From positions 558,001 to 622,000 of the forward strand of contig NZ_SUMD01000001.1 of assembly GCF_005049235.1 (NCBI RefSeq): 64,000 bases of DNA, written 5' to 3'. Below the pieces are notes generated by a model. That model was not told the origin of the DNA, searched no databases, and saw only the letters and a list, made by a program, of their open reading frames with translations. The position numbers and the translations under genes were made by a program. Positions 20,497 to 29,234 of the stretch are shown here, piece after piece (position 1 is the stretch's first letter; each line of letters begins with the position of its first letter). The DNA comes from Rhodococcus oryzae (lineage in GTDB: Bacteria; Actinomycetota; Actinomycetes; Mycobacteriales; Mycobacteriaceae).

Positions 20497-22017
20497 ATGA
20501 ACCTTCCCGACACCGAGACCCTGCGGACGATGGCCGAGGCGGCGTTGCGCGCGTGCGGTGCCCGCGACGAGCACCCGTCCGTCGACGGCACCCTGCTCGC
20601 CCGCACCCCGATCACCGGCGGAGTCCTGTGCCGGCTGACGCCGTCCACACCGGCGCAGGTCGCCGACTCCATAGCCGACGCGCACGACGGGTTCCTCCAG
20701 TGGCGGACGGTGCCGGCACCGCAGCGTGGCGCGCTGGTCCGGCGGCTCGGCGAGCTGCTGACCGAGCACAAGTCGGACCTCGCCACCCTTGTGACGCTCG
20801 AGGCGGGAAAGATCACCTCCGAGGCGCTCGGTGAGGTTCAGGAGATGATCGACATCTGCGAATTCGCGGTCGGCCTGTCCCGCCAGCTGTACGGCAGGAC
20901 CATGGCGTCCGAGCGCCCCGGACACCGACTGATGGAGACCTGGCATCCGCTGGGCGTGGTCGCGGTGATCTCCGCGTTCAACTTCCCGGTGGCGGTCTGG
21001 TCCTGGAACACCGCGGTCGCCCTGGTGTGCGGGGACACCGTGGTGTGGAAGCCCTCCGAGCTGACGCCGCTGACCGCGATCGCATGTGATGCGTTGCTGC
21101 GCAGGGCCGCCGAGGACGTGGGCGCGCCCACTGGGGTTCACCGCCTGGTCCTCGGCGCCGGTGCCGTCGGTGAACAGCTCGTCGACGACCCTCGGGTCGC
21201 CCTGGTCAGCGCGACCGGGTCGGTCCGGATGGGCAGAGAGGTCGGGCCGCGGGTCGCGCAGCGCTTCGGCCGGTGCCTGCTCGAGCTCGGCGGGAACAAC
21301 GCGGCCGTGGTCACGCCGTCCGCGGACCTCGATCTGGCCGTGCGTGGGATCGTGTTCTCCGCGGCAGGCACGGCCGGCCAGCGGTGCACCAGCCTGCGCA
21401 GGCTGATCGTGCACTCCTCGATCGCCGACGAGACGGTCGAGCGGGTCACCGCCGCCTACCGGCAACTCCGGGTCGGCAACCCGCTCGAGGCGGATACCCT
21501 CGTCGGTCCGTTGATCCGCGAACGATCCTGGGAGGCCATGACATCCGCGCTGGACAAGGCCAGGGCGGACGGCGGCACCCTGGTGTGTGGCGGTGAGCGG
21601 GTGGAGTCGGAGGGCGGACATTACGTCTCCCCCGCGCTGGTCCGGATGCCCGCGCAGACCTCGGTGGTGCGCGAGGAGACCTTCGCCCCCATCCTGTACG
21701 TGCTCACCTACGAGGCCCTCGACGAGGCGATCGCGCAGCACAACGATGTGCCGCAGGGGCTTTCGTCCGCGATCTTCACCACCGACCAGCGCGAGGCCGA
21801 GCGGTTCCTCGCGGCGGACGGATCCGATTGCGGGATCGCCAACGTGAACATCGGCACGTCAGGAGCGGAGATCGGCGGTGCGTTCGGCGGCGAGAAGGAA
21901 ACCGGGGGCGGCCGCGAGTCGGGCTCCGACACATGGAAGGTCTACATGCGCCGGGCCACCAACACCGTCAACTATTCCGATCAGCTTCCGCTCGCGCAGG
22001 GGGTGAAGTTCGGGTGA
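20497..22017 (+). CDS. pcd: Delta-1-piperideine-6-carboxylate (aminoadipate semialdehyde) dehydrogenase
   Basis: A 506-residue aldehyde dehydrogenase that oxidises the Lat product to 2-aminoadipate with NAD(P)+. General base Glu263 lies in LELGGNNA and nucleophile Cys297 in AGQRCTS. The FNFPVAVW segment and NIGTSGAEIGGAFGGEKETGGGRESGSD region are typical of the ALDH7/AmaB-like group. ATG 20497 follows ACAGGAGG at 6-base spacing. It is divergent from lrpA and lat, completing a lysine catabolic unit. Its 3' end overlaps the convergent SDR gene by 50 bases. Confidence 0.93.
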   Translation: MNLPDTETLRTMAEAALRACGARDEHPSVDGTLLARTPITGGVLCRLTPSTPAQVADSIADAHDGFLQWRTVPAPQRGALVRRLGELLTEHKSDLATLVTLEAGKITSEALGEVQEMIDICEFAVGLSRQLYGRTMASERPGHRLMETWHPLGVVAVISAFNFPVAVWSWNTAVALVCGDTVVWKPSELTPLTAIACDALLRRAAEDVGAPTGVHRLVLGAGAVGEQLVDDPRVALVSATGSVRMGREVGPRVAQRFGRCLLELGGNNAAVVTPSADLDLAVRGIVFSAAGTAGQRCTSLRRLIVHSSIADETVERVTAAYRQLRVGNPLEADTLVGPLIRERSWEAMTSALDKARADGGTLVCGGERVESEGGHYVSPALVRMPAQTSVVREETFAPILYVLTYEALDEAIAQHNDVPQGLSSAIFTTDQREAERFLAADGSDCGIANVNIGTSGAEIGGAFGGEKETGGGRESGSDTWKVYMRRATNTVNYSDQLPLAQGVKFG

Positions 22018-22867
22018 TCGACTTCACCCGGTCTTCGTAGTCCGCGCGGTCTGCGGCGGCGACGGACGTGATGGCCCGGTTGCCGCCGACGAGCTTGCGG
22101 ATCAGGGTGAGCAGCGGTTCCGGCGATACGGCCAGACCCAGGTCGAGCGCGGCCAGGTAACCGGGCACCGGGGTCTGCGCGCGCCGCGTCGACACCGTGC
22201 GCACCACCGCCGCCGCGATGTCCTCGGGGTCGACGGTCGGGAGTCCCTTGCCGAGCGGGAGCCCGGAGGTCAGCGTCGTCCGCACGGCGCTGGGCAGCAC
22301 CGTGGACACACTGACACCTGCCTCGGCGAACTCGAGGCGGGCCGTCGAGGAGAGTCCGACGGCGGCGAACTTGCTGGCGTTGTACACGGCCAGTCCGGGG
22401 ATCGCGATCTTGCCCGCGAGCGAGGCGACGTTGACGATGTGACCGCGGCCGCGTGCGACCATCGCGGGCGCCACCGCCCGCATGCCGTGGATCAGCCCCC
22501 ACACGTTCACGTCGATGGTGGTCTCGCCGATCTCGTCCGGCTCGTCGAGGAAGGCTGCCACCGGCATCACCCCGGCGTTTCCGACCAGCACGTCGATGGG
22601 TCCGTTTTCGTCCGTGACCGCCGCCACGCAGGCATCCCAGGACGGCCGCGTCCGCACGTCCAGTGTGTAGGCCCGTGCCGCCGATCCGATCTCGGCCGCG
22701 ACCTCGTCGGCCGCGGCGCGATCGAGGTCGGCCACCGCGACCTTGGCGCCGCGCGCGGCCATGGCGTGCGCGGTGGCGCGGCCGATGCCCCGGCCGGCTC
22801 CGGTGATGAGGACGACGGCACCGGCGAGCTCGATCTCCGGGTACCGCTGCTGCGCTGTGAGGTTCAT
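21968..22867 (-). CDS. Short-chain dehydrogenase/reductase of the BVMO operon
   Basis: A 299-residue classical SDR. It has cofactor motif TGAGRGIG near residue 22, NAGVM near 98, catalytic Ser in NVASLAG and Tyr-x-x-x-Lys in YNASK. A C-terminal extension beyond about 255 residues resembles the SDRs found beside MymA in M. tuberculosis. ATG 22867 overlaps the monooxygenase stop (ATGA), so it is the last gene of a three-gene operon. Such an SDR would oxidise an alcohol to the ketone used by the monooxygenase, or reduce a product. The substrate is unknown. The tail overlaps pcd by 50 bases. Confidence 0.9.
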   Translation of the reverse strand: MNLTAQQRYPEIELAGAVVLITGAGRGIGRATAHAMAARGAKVAVADLDRAAADEVAAEIGSAARAYTLDVRTRPSWDACVAAVTDENGPIDVLVGNAGVMPVAAFLDEPDEIGETTIDVNVWGLIHGMRAVAPAMVARGRGHIVNVASLAGKIAIPGLAVYNASKFAAVGLSSTARLEFAEAGVSVSTVLPSAVRTTLTSGLPLGKGLPTVDPEDIAAAVVRTVSTRRAQTPVPGYLAALDLGLAVSPEPLLTLIRKLVGGNRAITSVAAADRADYEDRVKSITRTSPPARAEADRNS

Positions 22868-24351
22868 CGGGTCACCTTCTCTGTGGGGAGATCAGTGGAG
22901 ATCACGTATGCGCGGTCGTCGAACTCGCCGAGCCGCGCACGCATCCGGTCGGTGGACCACGGCCAGTTGAAGCTGTTGCGCCCGTTCACGTCCAGGAAGT
23001 AGCTCTGGCATCCACCGGCGTTGTAGACGGTGGTGGCCAGCGCCTGCTGCACCTCGGCATTGAAGGCCGCCTGCACCTCCGGGCGGGTCTCCATCCGTGT
23101 CCAGTTGCCGTCCTTGGCCGCGGCGATCGCCTTCGCCAGGTATCCCAGCTGCGCCTCGAGGATCATGAACGCCGAGGTGTGCCCGGTGCCGAGCGCCGGG
23201 CCAAGCAGCACATAGGCATTGGGGAAGCCGGCGATCGTGGTGCCGAGGTAGGCCTGCGGGCTGCCCTTCCAGTGTTCGTCGAGGCTGCGGCCATCACCGT
23301 CGAAGATCTTGCCGCCGATCGGCATGTCGAGGATGTGGAAGCCGGTGCCGAAGATGATCGCGTCGACCTCCCGCTCGGCACCGTCGGCCCCGACCACGGT
23401 GTTGCCCCGGACGGAGGCGACCGCGTTGGCGTGCACCTCGACGTTGGGGCGGGTCAGCGCCGGGTAGTAGGTGTTCGAGAGCAACATGCGCTTGCAGCCG
23501 AGGGTGTAGTCGGGCGTGAGGGCCTTCCGCAGCTCCGGGTCGCGGACCTGGGCTCGCAGCTGCGCCTTGCCGATCTGCTGGACGATCCGCAGGATCCACG
23601 GGTGCCGGAATCCGAGCCCGAGCGCCTCCATGATCGAGTACTCGATCGCGCGCAGCGCGCGATGCGCGCCCGGAATCCGGCGCATCACCCAGCGTTCGGC
23701 CTTCGGCACGTGATGGTCCGGCTTCGGCAGCACCCACTGGGCCGTGCGCTGGTAGAGGTGCAGCTCCCCCACGCTCGGTGCGATCGCGGGCACGAACTGC
23801 ACCGCGGAGGCGCCGGTGCCGACGACCGCGACGCGCTTGCCGGCCAGGTCGTAGTCGTGATCCCAGCGCGAGGAGTGGAACACCTTGCCGCCGAAGGTGT
23901 CCAGGCCGGGGATCGGCGGTACCAGCGGCTCGTTCCAGGGCCCGACGGCCGCGACCACGGAGTTGGCGGTGAGCGTTCCCGTCGAGGTCTGCAGCACCCA
24001 GCGGTGGGCCGACTCGTCCCAGTCGGCCCGGATCAGCTCGGTGCCGAAGCGCACGTGCGCGTCGACCCCGTGTTCGGCGGCGGTGCGGTCGATGTAGCTG
24101 CGGATCTCGTCCTGACCCGCGAACAGCCTGGTCCACTCCGGATTCGGCGCGAACGAGAACGAGTACAGGCCCGAGGGGACGTCGCAGGCACACCCGGGGT
24201 AGTCGTTGTCGCGCCAGGTGCCACCGAGCGAGTCGCTCTTCTCGAGGATCGCGAAGTCCGTGATCCCCATCCGTCGCAGGGTGATCCCGGCGCCGATGCC
24301 GGAGATACCGGCCCCGACGATGAGGACCTCGAAGTGCTGTTCCTGTGTCAT
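22864..24351 (-). CDS. FAD-dependent Baeyer-Villiger-type monooxygenase
   Basis: A 495-residue class B flavin monooxygenase. FAD-binding motif GAGISGIG lies near residue 12, an NADPH motif GTGASA near 185, and the BVMO fingerprint FxGxxxHxxxW(P/D) is complete as FGGKVFHSSRWD near 160. Such enzymes insert an oxygen beside a ketone (or oxidise sulfur). It resembles the MymA/EthA branch of mycobacterial BVMOs by length and the C-terminal NSFNWPWST region. ATG 24351 overlaps the patatin stop (ATGA) and its stop overlaps the SDR start, so three proteins are made from one coupled message. The substrate is unknown. Confidence 0.92.
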   Translation of the reverse strand: MTQEQHFEVLIVGAGISGIGAGITLRRMGITDFAILEKSDSLGGTWRDNDYPGCACDVPSGLYSFSFAPNPEWTRLFAGQDEIRSYIDRTAAEHGVDAHVRFGTELIRADWDESAHRWVLQTSTGTLTANSVVAAVGPWNEPLVPPIPGLDTFGGKVFHSSRWDHDYDLAGKRVAVVGTGASAVQFVPAIAPSVGELHLYQRTAQWVLPKPDHHVPKAERWVMRRIPGAHRALRAIEYSIMEALGLGFRHPWILRIVQQIGKAQLRAQVRDPELRKALTPDYTLGCKRMLLSNTYYPALTRPNVEVHANAVASVRGNTVVGADGAEREVDAIIFGTGFHILDMPIGGKIFDGDGRSLDEHWKGSPQAYLGTTIAGFPNAYVLLGPALGTGHTSAFMILEAQLGYLAKAIAAAKDGNWTRMETRPEVQAAFNAEVQQALATTVYNAGGCQSYFLDVNGRNSFNWPWSTDRMRARLGEFDDRAYVISTDLPTEKVTR

Positions 24352-25283
24352 GCGAGTGCCTTTCGAGTCGTGCGCAATGCGGCCTCCAGGGTGGCCAGGC
24401 GCCTGCGGTCGTCCATGAAGTTCGGGCCCATCACGGCCAGGTCCTCGGCTGTGGCGTCGAGCCGGATGACCCGGGTGCCCGCCGCCTCGACCGCGGCGAT
24501 CTCCGCGTCCAGGCCCGCGCTCATCCAGCTCCGCAGGACCAGTCGTTCCGCGCGGGCGACTCCCCGGGCACGAACGGGGCCGGTGGAGGCCATCGGCGCC
24601 AGCACCACCAGTTCGTCGAGTTCGAGCGGGGCGAGAAGGTCCGCCGACGCGGTCGAGGCGGCGCCGCCGTCGACGTAGCGGCGGCCCTTGATCCGCACCG
24701 GCGGCATCCAGCCCGGGATCGCCCAGGACGCGCGGAGCGCCTGCGACAGTGTCGCTTCCGGCGCACCGGGCGAGCCGAAGGCGACGCGGGCTCCGGTGTC
24801 GTAGTCCATCGCGACGAGCCACGTCGCGGGGTGCGGGACCCAGGAACGGTCGGGGTTCAGCCCCACCGCGAGCCGGTGCAGCCAGGAGGCGTCACCCCCG
24901 CCGGGCGGCAGCAGCCCGCTCAGAGCCGTCACCGGCGCCACCTCACGGCGCAGGCCCGCGCGCACCAGCTTCGGCGAACCCAGCCCGAGTCGAGGCAGCG
25001 GCGGCACCCGGCCGGGTGCATCGGCCAGGTGACGGCGCAGCGCCGGATGGGTCGGCTGCTCCCCCAGTTGCATGGCCAGGATCTCGTCCACGCCCACCCC
25101 GCTGCCGAGCATGGTGACCAGTTCCGCGCCCGCCGAGGTGCCGACGAGAACGTCGGCCTCGCGGGAGTCCCAGCCGAGGCTGTCGCGGATCGCCACCAGA
25201 GCCGCGACGGTCCAGGCCGCGCCGAGGGTTCCGCCGCAGCCGATCACCAGGCCGCGACGGATGTGTGTGTCACTCGAAGTCAT
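24348..25283 (-). CDS. Patatin-like phospholipase / esterase
   Basis: A 311-residue patatin-fold hydrolase. It has an oxyanion glycine loop near GCGGTLGAAW, nucleophile serine in GTSAG (near residue 50) and the dyad aspartate in DGGA near 205. Patatins cleave lipid acyl esters. First gene of the coupled patatin/BVMO/SDR operon, so it may hydrolyse the ester or lactone made by the monooxygenase, or release a lipid substrate. No signal peptide was seen. ATG 25283 faces a TetR gene across a 69-bp promoter region with a palindrome. Confidence 0.88.
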   Translation of the reverse strand: MTSSDTHIRRGLVIGCGGTLGAAWTVAALVAIRDSLGWDSREADVLVGTSAGAELVTMLGSGVGVDEILAMQLGEQPTHPALRRHLADAPGRVPPLPRLGLGSPKLVRAGLRREVAPVTALSGLLPPGGGDASWLHRLAVGLNPDRSWVPHPATWLVAMDYDTGARVAFGSPGAPEATLSQALRASWAIPGWMPPVRIKGRRYVDGGAASTASADLLAPLELDELVVLAPMASTGPVRARGVARAERLVLRSWMSAGLDAEIAAVEAAGTRVIRLDATAEDLAVMGPNFMDDRRRLATLEAALRTTRKALA

Positions 25284-25302
25284 ATTCAGAAACTAACAGT
25301 AT

Positions 25303-25324
25303 TTGGATACGATGGGTATACCAA
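25303..25324. promoter_or_regulatory. Candidate TetR operator between the divergent operons
   Basis: An imperfect palindrome, TTGGATAC at 25303-25310 and GTATACCAA at 25316-25324 with a short spacer, has one unpaired base on the right arm. It lies in the AT-rich 69-bp gap between the patatin ATG (25283) and the TetR ATG (25353). Position and shape fit an operator that would repress both operons. Confidence 0.55.
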
Positions 25325-25352
25325 GAGTGAGAATTTGTCGAGAGGACCGCAG

Positions 25353-25970
25353 ATGGCACGCTTGACCAGGTCGGAAAGCCAGGCCCAGACCAGGACGAAT
25401 CTGATCGCGACCGCCCGCGACCTGTTCCTCGCCGACGGCTACGCCGCGACCTCACTCGAGAAGGTCGCCGAGGAGGCCGGCTACTCCAAGGGCGCGGTGT
25501 ACTCCAACTTCCGCAACAAGAACGAGCTGTGCCTGGAGGTGCTCCAGCTGATCCACATCACCAAGGGCACCGAGGTGGCCGAGGTGTTGTCGAGGCAGGC
25601 GCCACTGGAGGAGCGGCTGACGGCGTTCGAGGATTGGGCACAGCGCACGCTCGGCGACGTCGGCTGGACGACGCTCGAGTTCGAGTTCATGGCGCTGGCA
25701 CGCCACGACCCGGACCTGCGGGCGGCGCTGGCATCGAGCCTCGGCACGACTCGCGGAATGGTGGCCGCCATGCTCGGTGCCCTCGTGAAATCCGGCGAGG
25801 TCACCCTGCCGATGTCGGTGGACGACGCGGCGAGCAGCATTCTCAGCATGGGCATCGGCCTCGGCATCCAGCGCGCCATCGACCCCACCCTCTCGACCGA
25901 CATCATCACCCGCAACCTCCGCGCGCTTCTCACCGCTTCCGACTCCGCGGATCTACCCTCACAGGCGTGA
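25353..25970 (+). CDS. TetR-family regulator
   Basis: A 205-residue TetR regulator with helix-turn-helix in residues about 15-60 (ATSLEKVAEEAGYSKGAVYSNF) and a helical ligand domain. ATG 25353 follows AGAGGA by 6 bases. The frame is open further upstream, but that part lies antisense to the patatin gene and lacks family features. It is divergent from the patatin/BVMO/SDR operon, with a palindrome between, and overlaps the next gene (GTGA), so it is co-transcribed with the acyl-CoA dehydrogenase. Probably a repressor relieved by a lipid-type or ketone substrate. Confidence 0.92.
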   Translation: MARLTRSESQAQTRTNLIATARDLFLADGYAATSLEKVAEEAGYSKGAVYSNFRNKNELCLEVLQLIHITKGTEVAEVLSRQAPLEERLTAFEDWAQRTLGDVGWTTLEFEFMALARHDPDLRAALASSLGTTRGMVAAMLGALVKSGEVTLPMSVDDAASSILSMGIGLGIQRAIDPTLSTDIITRNLRALLTASDSADLPSQA

Positions 25971-26992
25971 CGAACTGGCCCGAGCTCGCGCGCGAGATCG
26001 CCGACGACGTGCTGTACCCCGCCGCCGACAGCGTCGACGCCGACGGCGAGATCCCGCTCAGTCATTTCGAGGCGCTGGCCGCGGAGGGCTTCTACGGCCT
26101 CGCCGCGCCGCCGGAGTTCGGCGGACCCGGGCTCGGCATCGACGACCTGGTGGCGGTGGCCGAGACGCTGTGCGGCGGTTGCCTCGCCACCTGTTTCACG
26201 TGGATGCAGCACCACGGCGTGGTCGCGGGGCTGGCGTCGAGCCCGAATCATGATCTGCGCGATGAATATTGGGACGGATTGATGGACGGGTCGGTCCGGG
26301 CGGGCGTCGCCTTCGCCGGTGCCATCCCACAGCCGCCGCTGCTCTATGCGCGCCGCGTCGACGGTGGGTACGTGCTCGACGGTGTCGCACCGTTCGTGAC
26401 CGGCTGGGGCATCGTCGACATCCTGCAGCTGAGCGCCCGCGACGAGTTCGACGATTCGATCGTGCACGCCATCGTCGACGCGGTCCCCGGCCAGGGCGTG
26501 TCGATGGAGGAGCTGCCGCTGATCGCCGCGCGCGGCAGCAACACCGTCCGGATGCGGTTCGACGGCTTCGAGGTGCCGGACGAACGGGTGAGCAAAGTGG
26601 TGACCCAGGAGGAGTTCGCGGCCGGTCAGGGATTCGGGTCCTGGCTCAACGCATGCATGGCGATGGGCGTCGCCCGGCGCTGCCTCACCGAGCTCGGCGA
26701 GCGGGGCGTGGACACCGCCGGGTTCGCATCGGAGGCGTCGGCCGTCCGCGCAAACCTCGATGCCGCACTCGGCGGCCGGTTCGACCTCTTCGCGGCGCGG
26801 GCGCAGGCATCCGAGCTGGCGATCCGGGCCGCCGCCGCGCTGGTGACCGCGACGGGCAGCTCCGCCGCCGTCAGCGGTGCCACCGCGGAACGGCTGATGC
26901 GCGAGGCGACATTCACACTGGTGGCGGCGTCGAGGCCGCAGATGCGTGCGGCGTTGCTGGGCGAGCTCGGGGCTGACGCCGCCGGCGCCTGA
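25967..26992 (+). CDS. Acyl-CoA dehydrogenase family protein
   Basis: A 341-residue member of the flavin-dependent acyl-CoA dehydrogenase family. The N-terminal helical part ends with GLAAPPEFGGPGLG near residue 45, FTWMQHH lies near 85, the beta domain is about 105-200, and the C-terminal helical bundle carries the LMREATFTLV region. It is shorter than usual (about 380), and the usual active-site glutamate could not be located by eye, so activity on CoA esters is uncertain. The GTG start overlaps the TetR stop. It may act on acids released through the neighbouring BVMO pathway. Confidence 0.8.
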   Translation: MTNWPELAREIADDVLYPAADSVDADGEIPLSHFEALAAEGFYGLAAPPEFGGPGLGIDDLVAVAETLCGGCLATCFTWMQHHGVVAGLASSPNHDLRDEYWDGLMDGSVRAGVAFAGAIPQPPLLYARRVDGGYVLDGVAPFVTGWGIVDILQLSARDEFDDSIVHAIVDAVPGQGVSMEELPLIAARGSNTVRMRFDGFEVPDERVSKVVTQEEFAAGQGFGSWLNACMAMGVARRCLTELGERGVDTAGFASEASAVRANLDAALGGRFDLFAARAQASELAIRAAAALVTATGSSAAVSGATAERLMREATFTLVAASRPQMRAALLGELGADAAGA

Positions 26993-27020
26993 ACCGTCTC
27001 GGCGCGGCGGTGAATTGCCG

Positions 27021-28730
27021 CTACTCGCCGGCGCCGATGACGGTCCGGAGGGTGGCGAGCTGCTCGGCGGTGAGATCCGCGGGCTGCAGAACCGCGTTCC
27101 ATCCGTCGACGTACTCGGCGGTGTACTTGTGGCCGTGACCACCCGGAACGCCGGTGGAGAACGGCAGGTCTGCGGTGATCTGCCAGAACGTCACGAACGG
27201 TATCCAGACCATCTCCTCGAGCACGTCCCGCCCCGGCGGCTGGGCAATCCAATCCGGCTCGCTCAGGATCAGGTTCGGACTCCACCAGACGATCGGGTCC
27301 GAGGGATGCATCAGGTACAGGACGCGGCTGCCGTCCCATGGGCTCCCCGCCGGAGGAATCCCACCCTCGGGGTCGTTGCTGAACCGCACCGTTCGCCCGC
27401 CCTTGTAGACGGGCTCGACCTCCGGGCTCCCCGCCTCCCGCCGGTCGCTGAACTCACGGAACAGCGTGTTGAAATTGGGAGGGCCTGCGAACAACGTTCC
27501 CGAGGTGCGGTTGCGCAGGTCGTATTCACCGCTGAAGGCGGTCTCGCCGCCGAACGAGCCCAGGCTCTCCCCCGCGACGAACAGCCGGGGACGGGCATCC
27601 TGCGGCAGTTTCGACCACACGTCGTAGACCGCGTCGAACAGATCGCGGCCCGCCTCCCTGGCCTTCGATTGATCGACCAGGTAGGAAATCCACGACGGCA
27701 GGTACGAGTACTGGATCGCCACGGTCGCCGCGTCGCCACCGGTGAGGTACTCGAAGCTGTCCACCAGGGCCGGATCCACCCAGCCGCTCCCGGTCGTCGT
27801 CACCACGAGCAGGTTGGCGCGCTGGAAACCCCCGGCCCGGCCGAGGTCCTCGACCGCCAACGCCGCCCTGGACTCCGAGTCCTCCGACGACGCCAGACCG
27901 GCGTAGCTGCGGATCGGCTCCATGGCCGGGTGGTCGACGAACCGGCCGATCTGATCGGTGGACGGGCCTGCGCCGATGAAGCTGCGCCCCTGCCATCCCA
28001 GCGAATCCCACGGCACCACAGACCCTGGACCGCCTGAGCGCAGGCTGGTCGCGGGCTGCTGAATACCTTCCGGAGTCATCGTGTCGCGCAACGAGAACGC
28101 CCCGTTGGCGACACCGACGAGGCCCCCGAGCAGCACTCCCGAGACCACGGCGTAGACGAGCCCGGCGATCAGGAACCACCCGACAACGCCTGCCGCCCGC
28201 CGGCCGATCCACCGGTTGAGCCACCGCGCGCTCCAGCGATACATGCCGCGGATGCCGCGCCCGACCGCAAGGAGGAGACAGAACACCACCGCCGCGACGA
28301 CGGGCGCGAGAACCACGAGCGGAATGCTGTACTCGGTGACGTCCATCAACGCGCGGATCTGGTGCTGCCAGTACTGCCCTGCCGCGAACGAGACCGCGAA
28401 CAGCGTCACCGCACACACGAGGAAGACACTCCAGGAGCGACGTCCCGGACGCCGAGCAGGTCGGTCGGCGAACGCGCGCCACACGAACGCCGCGAACACT
28501 CCCAGCCCGTACCCGATGGCGGCGGTGATTCCGCAGACCACCCCCTGCAGCACGCCCCCGCGCGGGAGCAGCGACGGCGTGAACGACAGACACGCGAAAA
28601 CGAGTGCACCCCAGCACCCGGGCAGCGTGACGTACAGCAGCTTCCGGTGCTCGCCGGACTCCGGTTGCCCGCCGTCGTCGACCCCGGCGGCGGACGGACC
28701 GCCGGAGGAATCCAGGACCTTCGACACCAT
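27021..28730 (-). CDS. Membrane-anchored alpha/beta-hydrolase (Abhydrolase_9 type)
   Basis: A 569-residue protein from ATG 28730 (GGAGG 5 bases upstream). The N-terminal part (about 30-215) has several membrane segments (GALVFACLSFTPSLLPRGG, GVVCGITAAIGYGLGVF, LVVLAPVVAAVVFCLLL, GWFLIAGLVYAVVSGVLLGG). The C-terminal half (about 260-560) is an alpha/beta-hydrolase with nucleophile elbow GESLGS and a late His in GGHGHKY. This matches the two-domain actinobacterial family I know as Abhydrolase_9, with an unknown lipid or ester substrate. It lies 12 bases after a small four-helix membrane gene, so the two are probably co-expressed. Confidence 0.85.
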   Translation of the reverse strand: MVSKVLDSSGGPSAAGVDDGGQPESGEHRKLLYVTLPGCWGALVFACLSFTPSLLPRGGVLQGVVCGITAAIGYGLGVFAAFVWRAFADRPARRPGRRSWSVFLVCAVTLFAVSFAAGQYWQHQIRALMDVTEYSIPLVVLAPVVAAVVFCLLLAVGRGIRGMYRWSARWLNRWIGRRAAGVVGWFLIAGLVYAVVSGVLLGGLVGVANGAFSLRDTMTPEGIQQPATSLRSGGPGSVVPWDSLGWQGRSFIGAGPSTDQIGRFVDHPAMEPIRSYAGLASSEDSESRAALAVEDLGRAGGFQRANLLVVTTTGSGWVDPALVDSFEYLTGGDAATVAIQYSYLPSWISYLVDQSKAREAGRDLFDAVYDVWSKLPQDARPRLFVAGESLGSFGGETAFSGEYDLRNRTSGTLFAGPPNFNTLFREFSDRREAGSPEVEPVYKGGRTVRFSNDPEGGIPPAGSPWDGSRVLYLMHPSDPIVWWSPNLILSEPDWIAQPPGRDVLEEMVWIPFVTFWQITADLPFSTGVPGGHGHKYTAEYVDGWNAVLQPADLTAEQLATLRTVIGAGE

Positions 28731-28742
28731 GGCCACCTCCGC

Positions 28743-29159
28743 CTACCGCAACGGCTTCTCCCAGCCGGAGCTCGGAATCCAGGTCCATACCGCCCAGATG
28801 ACGAATACATCGAGGACGATGATCAGGCCGGCCCACCCCGGGGCGTAGGGAAGCCACAGGAAGTTGACCACGATCGAAAGCGCCGCGATGACGATCGCCA
28901 ACGTCCGCGCCCAGATCCCGGCCCGAAACAAGGCGACACCCACCAGCGCGATCACCACACCGAGGGCGATGTGGATCCAGCCCCACGCGGTCAGATCGAG
29001 CTCGTAGGTGTAATCGACGCCGACGGTGAAGACCTCGTCGGTGCCGAGCGCGGCCATCCCCTGAAGTACCTGGAGCACACCGACGGCGACCAGAAGCGCC
29101 GCGGCCCCGATCGAGGTGCCGGCTGCGACCTCCTGCTTGACGCTCGACTTCTCGGACAC
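28743..29159 (-). CDS. Small four-helix membrane protein (DUF7144-like)
   Basis: A 138-residue protein with four predicted membrane helices (about residues 15-35, 58-78, 84-105 and 110-130). The pattern AWGWIHIALGVVIALVGVALF then ARTLAIVIAALSIVVNFLWLPYAP matches the actinobacterial family named DUF7144. No catalytic motif is visible and the function is unknown. It is upstream of and probably co-transcribed with the membrane hydrolase gene, and divergent from lhr across a 75-bp gap. Confidence 0.82.
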   Translation of the reverse strand: MSEKSSVKQEVAAGTSIGAAALLVAVGVLQVLQGMAALGTDEVFTVGVDYTYELDLTAWGWIHIALGVVIALVGVALFRAGIWARTLAIVIAALSIVVNFLWLPYAPGWAGLIIVLDVFVIWAVWTWIPSSGWEKPLR

Positions 29160-29234
29160 GACGGTTCACCTCTCCGGACTCGGATGCAGTACGCCACCCT
29201 CAGTGTGCGCCCAGTGTCGGGGGCCCGAGGCACT

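Noticed and set aside
24345-25352. TetR gene extended upstream in the same frame
   Set aside because: The extension is antisense to the patatin gene, and the helix-turn-helix domain starts properly at ATG 25353.
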